Shown: piece by piece, positions 12,195-25,400 of the stretch
How positions within the stretch are numbered: the stretch's first letter is position 1
Layout: each line of letters starts with the position of its first letter
NCBI RefSeq assembly: GCF_030269925.1
Contig: NC_085126.1
Span: forward strand, 8,868,501-8,932,500
Length of the DNA: 64,000 nt
Origin: Bombyx mori
Taxonomy: Eukaryota > Arthropoda > Insecta > Lepidoptera > Bombycidae
Reading direction: 5' to 3'
Program-made: the position numbers and the translations under genes
Notes under the pieces: generated by a model
What the model saw: only the letters and a program-made list of their open reading frames with translations
What the model was told of the DNA's origin: nothing
The model's database searches: none

Positions 12195-12984
12195 GTAGAG
12201 AACTTAAAAATTTGAATTACCTGCTTATTACTGCCGCTCCTATTGATTTTTTTTTATTATGACATACGAGTTTTGAATTTGAAGCAAGTTTTTAGAAACA
12301 TTTTAAAAGAACATCAAGCAACAATATTGACCTTTTCAACACGAGACAATATAGTCTAATGATTTAAATAACACAGATTCTCTAAGGGTGATATATTTTA
12401 AAGCTATTCATCGCAAATGCTTTCAAGTTTCTACTAAAGTTAACACCTATCGTTTTTTTAAATAATTAGTATGGTTCCGTTGTTTCTCCTTGAAAATTAA
12501 GTAAAATTAAGTTATAAATGCTCATATTTAATGACAACCTATACAACACGACGCTATTTTAACAATTGATCTGTCAAACATTTTATAGATTCTAAAATTC
12601 ACTATCAATTTTGACTAAATAACATTATTTAAAATTCCTAACCTAATTTTATAGTCTATTTTACCAATATGTTTTTAATAATAAAATGTGTATTATAAAT
12701 AAAATTGCAACTAATCTGTTTTATTATAAATAATCAACGAAGGAGCTTGTTATTTTTTTGATATACCTAATCAATATTCATAGTGAATTTATTGTTTATT
12801 TTTAAAGCCATAATTTTAGATTAGTGTTAATGTTTCAACAGTGTGTACCTATTTAATAAGGTGTATGGCACATTAGAGTAGGTACTTTTTTGTATTTTTT
12901 ATCTCCGACAGTGCGAGAATAAACATGCACAGTTACTTGGGCAATATCGACTAAACATGAATACGCGAAGCTTATTGACTCGTT
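12195..12984. other. AT-rich intergenic DNA, nothing recognised
   Basis: No gene or repeat could be supported. The transporter 3' UTR should start just right of here, below 13500, but its poly(A) site could not be placed. Confidence 0.3.
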
Positions 12985-13097
12985 TTTTTTTAGGGATTTT
13001 TAGACCAGGTAACTAAGACCTTTAAGTCATGTCTTATTTTAATATATTCTTATTTTTATGAAAAATGATAATATGGAGTGAAATTAAATGAAATGAA
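12985..13097 (+). repeat. R420 repeat fragment
   Basis: Matches the left end of R420 (AACTAAGACCTTTAAGTCAT and following bases). A short minus-strand Bm1 piece follows at 13098-13128. Confidence 0.65.
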
Positions 13098-13128
13098 TGC
13101 GGACTCACAAGAGGTCCTACCACCAGTA
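13098..13128 (-). mobile_element. Bm1 SINE fragment
   Basis: About 30 bp matching, in reverse, the GGTGGTAGGACCTCTTGTGA block of Bm1. Confidence 0.6.
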
Positions 13129-13499
13129 AAAATGTCCTTAAGCTTGTGTATATTTAAGCGGTGTAGGCAAATCGTTCTACGTCAGGTCGCGGTCGTAGAA
13201 TTAAATGTAACTATAGTTTTTTATACCGCCCGTGATGTAGCACAGTTGAAAGCAACATACAAATGATAAGGATCTAACGACCTCGCGGAAAGCAGATGTT
13301 AACGACCACTTTGCTGTACATTACGTGTTCAACAAACAAACTTATTAAAAAGACAGATTCTCTTTTTCCTTAGCAAATAAAAATTGTTTTCTGCCCAGGA
13401 CGGCCATATCGATATTGCCAACAAGTACCTAGCGCCGTCTATTCTATATATTTTTTTCGCTATCTAATATTTAATTAAATAGGCTGTGCTTTTTTCTTG

Positions 13500-16400
13500 T
13501 CAATCATCTATGACTTCCATCTTGAATGTGATCGGTTTGTGGCCGATCGGCTTCATGGCGAGACGGCCGGCATTGTTAAGGTTAATTATCTCATCATCGC
13601 TGCTTGAATTGAAGCTGTCACTGTCAGAATCGGCCTAGAAAAAAAGAAGGTAAATTCTTATATAACGTAGGTAAATTATGAACCTTTGTGCCTAACAAAT
13701 GAAAATTAAAAAGTAAATTGATGACGACACCATGTTCGCGTGAGCAACCTCATTTTTGAATATTGCTACTGTGGCGTACCTTTTTCCCATACAAAGCTTA
13801 GCAACATCTAAAAACGTCCCGCCGTAACACGTACATCTTAAGATGTTTTTTTTTTAGGGAACGCAGCGGTGTAGGCTATGAAAATCAAATAATTTACGGC
13901 ACTAAGTAGATGCGCCATAGGAATTTGCCCATAAAATAGACGTCCAAGAAGTTCCGACAAAATAAATATGATAATCTAGAGGCCGTCACATGACGTTGCG
14001 CCATTTCATAATTTTAAAAACACGACGTTGTAAGACGTTGCTCACGCAAACGTGTTAAGTATATAAGTAAAATATTTAAATTCTGAAACTCGTGCTTGCA
14101 AAGCGCTGTTACTACACGATATCAAAATGTAAGAAATTTCATTTGAATTATCCAATGTACTCCATTTTGTAATTGTAATTGAAATCGAATTAGAGCGAAC
14201 TTATTAACAAAACAGCGTGAGATCCTATTCTATCAGCGTATGCAATAATAATTGGATCGGCTCTAAGACATTTTAATTTAATTTCAGACCCGTAATTAGT
14301 TAAACTAATTTTTATGGTAAAATTAAGCCACCTCGTTTACAACTTCCTCAAATAAAGTTGCCAAAAACGAAAAATTTGTCACGGAAGAAACACGCAAATA
14401 AACGAAAAAATAGAAGCGTTTTAAAACAGCATATATTAGAACGAGACAAACATTTATTTCTTCGTACGTCGCACGATGCTCGTTGGCAGGCGTCTGGACG
14501 TTCTCTCCTCGCCGCTGTCCACACACTACACAAAGACATATTTACAGCATACAAGTAGCATACTTTTTCTACAAGTTAATTACATTTTTACAAAAGCCGG
14601 TGCTTCAAGATATTATTATGCTTTTTTTTTTAAATACATTTTATGACCTGGTAACTAAGACCTTTAAGTCATGTCTTATTTTAATTTATATTCATATTTT
14701 TATGGAAAATGATATTATGGAGTGAAATGAAATGAAGATGATTAATTTGAGACATTAATCAACTGGGATGAAACTAAATGAAAAGAGATGTTAATGGATG
14801 AAAAATAATTACAGTAAAATGGTGGCCATTTACTGAGATTTTTTCAGTAGACTTTTTGGAGGATCCCGAGAAGCTACGTCCAGCAACTTTGTCTCATTTT
14901 CCCACGTTTGTGCACTCTCACAGATATTAAACAGTTAATAAACCACCGTTATTACGCATTTAAACCCGAAGAAACACTAAATAGACAAAATAAAACAAAT
15001 CACACAACTTCACTCCTCACATTCCCGCCACAAAGTCCTATGTCAATTTAGCTAATCTGCAGACACAGATTATACTAACAGTAAATTTTTAATAGTTTAA
15101 AAACTTTCAATCTGCTATTTAGTTCAAGTTGGCATGTGAATATGGTCTAATTTTTAAATGGTAAATTATTAGACAATATTATTAGGCAGTAGTATTTTTA
15201 AGGCGTATTATTTTGCAGACTATCAAACTTAATTTTAATATACCTACTATGTATTTCGGATAATTTGAATTCAAACAAATGGCAACTGTTCGGATTTTAA
15301 ACGTTGGACCGTGAATTTGCGATTTGGTTTTTAACATTTGTAAATGTTAATTACACATCTTAAAGGTACATTAATTTATAGAAAATAATATAAAAATTTT
15401 GGTAACGATACAGGACTCATTTTTAATTTCGTTAAATTTAGGAACTAGATCTAGGTACATATGAAATACCGTTTTTTTTAAATACTGTTCCTTAGGCATT
15501 AAAAAAAGATTCTCTCTAAATTCAAACTTTCTTAGATTCTAGATTATAGCAAGAGTTTTTAGTTGGCTGTCTTGAAACACAGGCTTACCTAGCTTTGTAC
15601 TTTTTTGTACTACAGTATTAAGGAGGAGGAGGAGAGATAAGGAGAATTATGTCTTATGGGAGACAAGTTAAAAAAAAAAACCAGCTATAAACATTAAATT
15701 ACAACTCAGAAACCCACCAAAATAGCGTTAGCATAGCCAGTGATGCGATATAAATGTAGCCGTTGTAAACTAAGCGAAGTGTGCTGAGTTTATAAGTTAC
15801 AATAACATTTAAGACGCCATATTGTAAATGACACCGCTTGCTACAGTAACGCCATCTATATTGGTTGTTTTTCCACTGACAGTTTATGATACACAGAGAG
15901 GGTACTCCTCAGTTCTATTCTACTTAAGTATATGTGTTTGACATGTTAGAAAGTTAGAATTATTAATAAGGATGATATTAGAGTTGTGTCTGTATATTCA
16001 ATTTTGTTTTTTGAATGCGTTTCTGTGTGTGTGTCTGTGTGTGTAGTGTTTGATTGGTAGGTGAGTAAGTTTGCTAATTTATTTCATGCTCGATCTTTTA
16101 TTTATTTCTATGACGGTGCAAGAGTACCCTGTCCTTCACTTGCTGATGTTGTTTCCGCAAAAAGAGCCCAATCCTCTGTTTGAGTTAGATATTGTCTCAT
16201 AAAAACCTCATACACAAATACAGTCGGCCAATAGGAACAAGTTCGAATCTCGTCACATATAAGGAACTAATTGATGTTTTAATTTAATGATAAGCATAGA
16301 GAAGATTATGTACAATGACGTCAACATTCATAGTACATTTATACTCGCGTCGGGGGAGAGAGAGGGAGAATATACTGTCAACTCATCAAAGTTTTTGTAG

Positions 16401-19400
16401 ATTTATTTTTTAAAATTTTATCAGATTATAGATTACGTGTCTCGGAAATATTTACGCTTATCTTCGTGTGTTAATATTATGTTCAGTGTGCTTAATGCGA
16501 GTTTTTTAACGTACTCGACTGCATACAAATTTGAGTTAACTTTTACGAGATCGAGAAAGTTAAAAACCCGCCTTAATCATATTGACGACAATAATGTTAG
16601 AGGCACGGCCAAGTTACTTACTGCCTACCACCTCCAGGGAAGTAGTTTCCGTCGATTGGACAAAATATGTTCCCAAAATTTATGGTGAAAAAAAAAACAC
16701 GATTGATATTCAGTTACGCAACGCTATTATACACCTAATCCAGATTGAATAAGGCCCGTTTTTGCTTCACATCATCAGTGTTGGCTTACGTCAAAATCGC
16801 CGATAGTGAACTTAGTGCTGGCGGCCTCCGCGACGAGCTGCGCGGGGGCGGGGGGCGCGGTCTCCGGCGACAGAACCTACACACCGACCGGCAAGCACAC
16901 GTGCGAGTGTTAGTCGTGACCAGGGTTGCCAGCTCTTAATAATCGATTTCTACTATCGCGACATTCCACAGACTATTATTTAACGGGAACTCGTTAATTG
17001 TGGAATCTGTGGATAGCCCGTTAAATAATTGTGTGTGTTTAAGCTATTTATACAGTAAAAGCTCTTTAGTCGCAGCGTATATGTTCTGACTTCTGTAATT
17101 ATGTCGCGAATACAGAAACCGTGAATATGGAATGGTAATTTACATATATGGGATTATAAGCCATATCATTTAACAATATACTTTAGGCATATTTGTAATA
17201 AGGCCTATTTTACTTTTTTATTATTTCATTTGAGGACGTGCTTACAAAGGATATTGGATTCGATACCTACATATTGGAATACTTTTTACCTATGTGTACG
17301 TACAGATTAAATTCGCGAAAACAGAAGTCTGTAGTCGTACTGGGTCGCATTTTTTTTATCCGCGAATGAAGGAAGTGCGAATAAGAAGCTTTTACTGTAA
17401 TTACTTTATTGACTATGAATTTTGAGACCGCACCTTTGGGAAAGTTTTACACTTCCATTATTTAGAATTGTGCCATCAGAGTACAGAATGGAATAAAGTG
17501 CATAGTTAAAGTACAGTTGCTGGCAACCCTAGTTGAAACCCAAATGAAATGAGTCAATGATACCCTGTTTTTCGAATACCACTGTTTAAAATCCATGAGT
17601 GGACGAAGGAGCGGTATATAATTCGTTTTTTAATTATTTATTTGTTAAATGAATTCAGTTTCAACCTTTTTCTTGGTACGGAAATACACCTGCAACCAAC
17701 TCAAGTGCATCTATTTTCTGTCATCTATAATAGATGTTGTCAATGTCAGAGTTATGGCCAAGCTGGTTCCGGATGTAATTTAACAGAAGTCTATTAAATA
17801 TATTAACTATGGAAGCCCTTTTTTAAAAAATAAGTACCACGGGTTTTAACAAGCCAAGGGCAAATTTATTTAAAGAAAAGTAAACTAAAAGTATTTTTAT
17901 ATTAGGTTGCCAATTATATTCTACGTCCTTTGTCCATTCATGTTTTTTATACAAATGTTCAATTAATCTAAAATGTTACTATTTTTTATGTATTTTTAGT
18001 ATTGTTAATAAAAAAGAAATGAGCTAATGAATTGTCTTTTTGTTATCAAGCAACTCTGGCTTTTAACGTCTACAAAATAGCGTTAGATTTTCCGAAATCA
18101 AGCAGAGCTTATATAATCGAGCTTTATCAACGATAAAAGCTTTTAACAACAAAAGGTGTTTTTTTTTTTTAATTGTAATGTATGTATTAACTTTCTAATG
18201 ATGCCATTATTGTCAGCTTTGGTTTATAGATCGATTTTTTTATTTCGACCGTAATATGTCATATCTATAACTATATTAGACTGTGATAGACATAGCATTT
18301 AAAATCGTAACCAGGAAGACCTGACTTAGTTACCAATTTTAACTTAAAATAATGATGAAGTGTCTTTCAACTCAGTGTCGTTATTTATCGAAATACCTTC
18401 ACTTTCTTAATTATTTGTTTTTAATTTCGTAGATAAAAGGATTGAAACAAAAGTAGCAGTCACACAATTAGCCTTTCTAGCGAACATAGAGAAACATTAA
18501 CTTTTAGCAACTATTATACAAGTTTTACGCGTGACCAAATTTAAGTTAACTTTAAGTTAAATTAGATTATCTAAACTTAAATTTCTTTGCAAAACTACTT
18601 TTGTAATTAAAACATCGGAAATAATGTTGAAAAAAAAATCGCGGGAACAACAACAAATTGTAAAAGGTAGTTTAAGAATTATTAGCTGTTAATGTAAAAT
18701 CTGATTGTCAAAGTATGTAAGAAAAACAGCAAGTAAATCAGAAAGAATCTTCAGTTCATTAAATTTGGCCATATGTAAAATAAGTAGGTAGATTTGTCGT
18801 TAGTTAATTAATTACCTGTCAATGTCACTAGTGTTTAAACGTCTAAAGTGACAAAGGCAAAGGAATTTATTTCAAATTCATATTAATCAAAGTAGTTTGT
18901 AACCGTTATAGGTTTTTGATTAATTGAGAACTACATGAAAATATTTAAATCGAGTTGTTTACCTCTGGTTTACTGTAGGACTGAAATCAGACAAATTTAA
19001 ACTTTATTGTTATACGGCGAAGGCTGTAACTACATACATCTTGGTCGCTCATCATCTCCTTAGTCGAAACTGTGGTTTCTATACGTCGGATGGAACCCTG
19101 GTGAATGTCCACGTCGAAGGCGAGGCACTGGAACCTTCTCAGCAGGAGCACGGCAGGTATTGGCAGGACACCGGCCAGGATCATCAGTATTGCGATGAAT
19201 AGCACCCATGTTGGATACGGGGTTTTTACAACGCGACCCTGCATATGAATAAAGTGATTATATTATGTATTTTGGAATTCTACGTAGGTTTTTTATTGCT
19301 TAGATGGGTGGACGAGCTCACAGCTCACCCGGTGTGAAGTGGCTACCGGAGCCCATAGACATCTACAACGTAAATAGCGCCACCCACCTTGAGGTCTCTA

Positions 19401-22400
19401 GTATAGTTACAACGGCTGCCCCACCCTTCAAACCGAAACGCATTACTGCTTCACGGCAGAAATAGGTAGGGTGGTGTTACCTACCCGTGCGGACTCACAG
19501 AGGTCCTACCACCAATATAATAGAGGTGTGTGCATTATAATTTTAATTATTTTGTTATAGACCCGAGCGAAGTTGGAGCAGGCCGCTAGTTCATTACAAT
19601 TCACCCGAGTATTGTAAGCCGGTTATAAGAGGACTATCATTATTCACGATCGATAGAACCAAAACACTCATTAAGAATTCGATATAGTCAAAATAATGTC
19701 ATTTTAAATGTTTGGTTTTTTTAAATCACGATTCAACTCATGTAGAGTTATAGTTTACACATAATATTACCATGATCTTTGTTTTCTTTGTCACAAAAAA
19801 TCCGAGAAATCAATGAAGTGTGATTAAACTTTACAAGAAAACAGGTTCGAAAAAAGTCCCTTATGCTGTCGCGATAAAGTTATTAATAAAACACGATATT
19901 TTCCTTGTTCGAGGCGGCGCATAGACCGTGGCTCAATCACAGGTCTGTATCGATAAATAACAGACGATATTTTCTGATACTAGTGATATGCATTGGCTAG
20001 TCCTGTAGATAAAGAGACTTTTATATAAAAATACAATAATAATAAAAACTAATAAAATGTGATCATTTTATCTTTATGGTATTGGAAAATCTTTTAAAAG
20101 AACTTAGTGTAACAATGAAGTAAAATAAAAAAATAAAAAAAACACCAAATGAAGAAACAGAATGTTTTTAGCAACGGTATGTTGCAATGCATATAGTACT
20201 GGAGATATGTCCCAAGAAGGGTGATAAGTATCGACTCCATACAATGCGGGATAAGATAAGAAGAAGAAGACTAGTGCCAAAATCGTTAAGTCACAAGTAT
20301 CGACCCTATGATTCTAATGAGTATATTTCGCACCTTTAGAATTGAAGTGGCATAACCAAAAATTCTAATTTTTTTTGTAAACGTCAAAAATGTAATTGAA
20401 ATTTTTCAAATTTTTTAGTATTTCGATTTTTATACTTTGGTAAGAGCACGATTTAAAAGAGATGGAAAGAGTACGTTTACCTTTTTTATCGTATTAATTG
20501 TTTTATCGTCACAGCCTAATACGCTTTCACAGCTAAATAACAGCGTTATATACGTATTTAACGTCACTTAAAGTTCCCTTCTACTTATTATTCATCGCAC
20601 AATCTCTTTACAGATTCAGTCACAGTATTCTTGCACGATGCATTTAGCGTTTTTTCTGTTGTTATTTAATTACGTTCGATGCTTTGAATATGTTGAATTG
20701 AAAACGCGAATTGGTGTAGTGCGGGGACATAGAAACAATTATGGCGCTGAATTTTTAGGTATACCATACGCTAAAGTCGATGACGGACGTCCATTTGGGG
20801 TGAGTTGAGATATTTCGCATTTGGATTTGACTTTAACACTAATCATACCAACACTTACTGGTACCGATTTCTACAATAGCGGATAGATAATGGTATACGA
20901 AAAATATTACTCTAAACAAAAAAAAGTATAATAACTGTAGATTAATTGGTAAAACAAAAGTCATGAAGTGAATCGTGCAAAAGCAATAAGATGATACGTG
21001 CATTTTCAATGTAAAAGTTCGAAATGGGTCAATGTTATGTTTAGTGTTAAAAACAATATTTATAGGTAATTGTAAATAGACACGCCTTAACAAAAATAGA
21101 CTTCAAATAGAAAAAAAATATATACCAAAATAAATTAATATTCACCAAAAACATATTCATCAAAATCGGTTGGCGTGATATATAGGTATAAGTTATTGAT
21201 TTATTCATCTATTTGTTGCGCACGTACTTAATGCAAATTTAAGACTTATATGGTTTTGTCATGGATACCATTATCAGAACTGGACTAAATTGTAATGGGA
21301 CCACAGGGGAAACATCAGCTTTTTAATAAAAAAAGAATCATCAAAATCTATTCACCCAGTCAAAAGTGATGAGGTAACAAACATTAAAAAAACCTCAAAG
21401 TTGAATTGAGAACCTCCTCCTTTTTTGAAGTCGGTTAAAAGTATGCATCTATCCGTTTTGTTTGTAACTTACACATTATGTGTTTCTATATCACTTGCTT
21501 TTCTCTTTTTTTCCCTTATCTATTTGCTGGTATCTTAAGGGGGTATTCCAGATTCTCGCGGACGGATATGTGAGCTCACGGACTCAACCTGAGATAATTT
21601 GCTAACACTAGGTTCGGGATAAATACAATTTTACCAAAGTACAACATAAAAACTGTATTCAACACTTAGAACACTTAAACACTTTAAAACACTCAACAAA
21701 CACTTTAAAACTTCCAATTCGCTTGTTCTGCTTCGCTTCAGGTGATTCGTTCGCTGTTTCGCTTCGAGTAGTTCCGATTACTGACTGACTGCGTGCCATC
21801 CCTACAACGCTTTTATAGTCGATACGACATCCCTAGAATTATCGAGAATATTCTACACATCTCTAGTCGTAGTTTCCGCTATCTTTTAATAGATTGTTGC
21901 TTGGTCAATGGCGTTGTAATTCTCGAAGGAGTTGTAACTCTCCTTCGATATTCGTTCGACTATTCAGCGATAGATGGCGTTACTCTTACCGGTGTAACAA
22001 TATTTACATACATTTACGTTTAATTTCATTTAAATGTCAATAAAACATAAATGTCGAATGTCAAAAATTGTTAACTACCTCCGGTTCAAAGTTCGGTACT
22101 GCGACGAAGCGACGAAAGCAGTACAGCCATAAATATGTATGTTTTATTATTATTCCTTAATTTCTTAACAATTCTTTTCAGAATTCACTTCCCTATCCAT
22201 ACTTCGAGGCACCTTTTGAAGCTTCCAACCCATCAACAAGATGTCCGCAAGTTGGCCGCGTCATCGGGGGTACGCAACAATGCCTCACCCTCAATATATA
22301 CGTGCCCGAAAATGCCAATGCCACTCAAACTGTGCCGGTTTTCGTTTGGTTCCACGGTGGAGGTTTCAAAATCGGAAGCGCTGGCGAATACGGTGGCAAA

Positions 22401-25400
22401 CATCTCACCCAACACGGTATTATCGTGGTCACAGTCAATTACCGACTCGGGCCGTATGGCTTTCTCTGTTTGGACGAAGAAGTTCCAGGTAACCAAGGCT
22501 TGAAAGACCAGGTAACCGCCTTGAAATGGGTCCAAGCTAACATTGGCGATTTTGGAGGTGATAAGAGTAAAGTGACGATTGGAGGTCAGAGTTACGGAGG
22601 AGGAGCCGTCGACCTCCACATGTACTCATCAGATGTTAAGCTGTTTGATAAAGTAATCATACAGAGCGGCTCGATGTATGCCGAAGGGGCGTTTGTCAAA
22701 AGTGATTTGAACGCAGCGATTAAACTATCAGGGCAATTGGGATGCTCCACCAATAATACCAAAGACGCCCTGAAATGTCTGGCCACAAGAGACAGTCTAA
22801 CAGTTGTGAAAGCTGCCAAAGATATCGGTTTGAAGCTAGGAGCGTGTAAAGAAAAAACTATGAACGGTTCCGAGAATTTCATAACTCAAGACCCGTTCCA
22901 TTTGGATTTCGTAAAACGTGACGACATAGCCGTTTTGATAGGTCACAATAGTAATGAAAACTTCGCGAGATTCGCTAACCAATCTGAAGAGTTTTATGAG
23001 CGACTGGCGAATGTGTTCCGAGAGAAATTCGTAAATAATTTCGTGCTAAGCGAGAACGATCTAGATCAGCTATCTAACAATACTCAAGCCTTTTATTTAG
23101 GCAAGAATGGTAGTCTGACCGCCAAGGAGCTAAAAGAATTTAATGTACAACTAAGCGATTTCAGTTCGGATTTCATGTTGAACTACCCAGTCGAATGGTC
23201 AATTAAGAACTACCTCCGAAAAGGGCTGAAGAAGATTTACAAGTATGTATTTTCGTATACTGGCGGAAGTCCCTTCAAGGACGTGCCTGGTGTGGGGGCT
23301 TATCACACCGAAGAGCTCCAATATTTATTCGAAACGGAACAACAAGGCAATTCTGATGAGCAACAGTTACTTAGGAAAAGAATGACTAGTATGTGGGCCA
23401 ACTTCGTGAAGTTCGGGTGAGAAATGTTTATATTTACTAACGTTCGTGTTCTCTGATGGGAAGATTGCGTAGAATCTTACCGTCGGCCATACCACAATGC
23501 TTGTAAACAAAAGTAATCAGGTATTCAATCAGTGCGTCCTACCAGATATGTGTCCTACTACTTATGCCATGTGGAGCCGAGACGTGGACGGTAAAGCAGC
23601 TCCGCCAGTTTTTATTGCCTTCGTAGGCAGACGAGCATACGGCCCACCTGATGGTAAGTGGTCACCGTCGCTCATGGACGTCAGCAATGCCAGGGGCAGA
23701 GCCAAGCCACTGCCTATCATAGTTCCAAGTCTTTCAGCAAGCTATTTTGAACGAAATTGGAATTGGGTCCAATTGTAATTTCGGTAAACGATAAATAGAA
23801 ACGAGGTTATCCGAAAGAAAACAAAAATCACCGACATACTTAGTTCATTAGTTCATAGTACATGTCATATTGTGATTTCGTTACACTCGGGTATATATAG
23901 GGGTAGACATCGCCTCCTATGGGAATATAATCTCTGGCAAAAAGGACGCGCTGTTATAGCAAAAATTTGGAGGTATCAAATCTGGTGTATTTTGTTAACC
24001 TTTTGGCAACTGGTCGAAATGTTGTAGTCATAGTACGGTAACTCCATTCTATATACATAAGTAAATAGCTTGTGTTGAGCCTCTCTTGACTACAAATCTT
24101 AGTTCCCGGTGCCTTTTAAGCTGTAATTGTCTCCTATTTTGTGGTTAGGGAGATCGGAATCTAAGGTTCTACGACTTCTACTGAACTCTAAGCTCGTTGC
24201 GAGATCAAGGGCAAATTAGTTTCTATTCGGACGAGCTGAACCTTATCGTTCAGAATTCTTTCGTGTTATTGTCGCTATGGGTCTTGGCTACACAATGGCT
24301 TAACCAGAGAGTGAATTAGCTCCGATGTGTCTTAGCAACACAGTAGGTTGGATACAAATTGACTTAGCTACAGTATGTCTGGGTAGCTCAGATGCTTAGC
24401 TATACTGTGGCTTAGCTACACGGAGCTTTGACTACAATGAAGCTTGGCTACTCAATGGCCTGGCTACACAGTGGCTTAGCCACACAGTGACAGGAAAATT
24501 CCTGATAAAAATAAACCTACTTTTTTGCAGAAATCCAACACCAAGTCGAACCGATCTACTGCCAGTGGCCTGGGTGCCTGTAACCGAAAGTACTCAACCG
24601 TATCTCAACATAGACGTAGAGATGAAAATGCTGGACAATCTGTTCGAATCTAGAATGAAATATTGGGCAGATTTCTGGAGCCAGCATTGGATGAAAAATA
24701 TAATCCTTTCGTAGATGAAGCTAAATTATACACAGCAATGAAAAGAGGGTAGTTTAATATCTAACGACGAATATAAAAGGAATAAATAAATATGGAAATC
24801 ACTTCGTTTTTTTTCTTTTTAGATAGTTAGTAGTTATGAGACCTTTGAGCCAAGTCTAATATTTTCTTATGTAATTATAAGAAATGTAATTTATTATATG
24901 CAAAGTGATATGAAACGAAATAAATTAAGTTGATTAATCTAAATCTTTAATCAATTGGGATGAAATAAATTCTCAGTCAAATTTTGGTTATTTACTGTAA
25001 CTTTTTCAGGAGATTTTTCGGAAGAACGTTAAAAGTTATGTCCCAACGGCTTTGTTTAATTTTCCCACATTTGTGCACTTTCACAGATGCTAAATATTTA
25101 ATGAGCCTCTGTTATTACACATTTAAACTCGAAAAAATACTTAATTCATAAAAAAATATCATTCAACTACACTCTTCGCGTTCCCTCCAAAATATCCCAA
25201 TAATAATGGAAACAAACATATCTTAATATTTTCCTAAAGATTTTCGATCGCTGGGTGGACACGTGTGTGCTTAGTGCGAGTTTTTTAACGTTCTCGATAC
25301 AGTAAAAGTTAACTCATATTTGTATGGAGTTGGAACAGCGCCCCTAGCGGCAAACGTAGACAAACCTGAGCAATGACTTACATTTCATTCATTGACTATA

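Noticed and set aside
13733..14055. MITE with GCGTGAGCAAC inverted ends
   Set aside because: Inverted match of only about 11-18 bp and no target duplication; too weak to annotate.
14323..14558. Overlapping ORFs on both strands
   Set aside because: No domain on either strand and no splice context; it lies within transporter intron 11.
22233..22882. ORFs on the minus strand of the esterase
   Set aside because: Shadows of esterase exon 2; the plus frame has all the family motifs.
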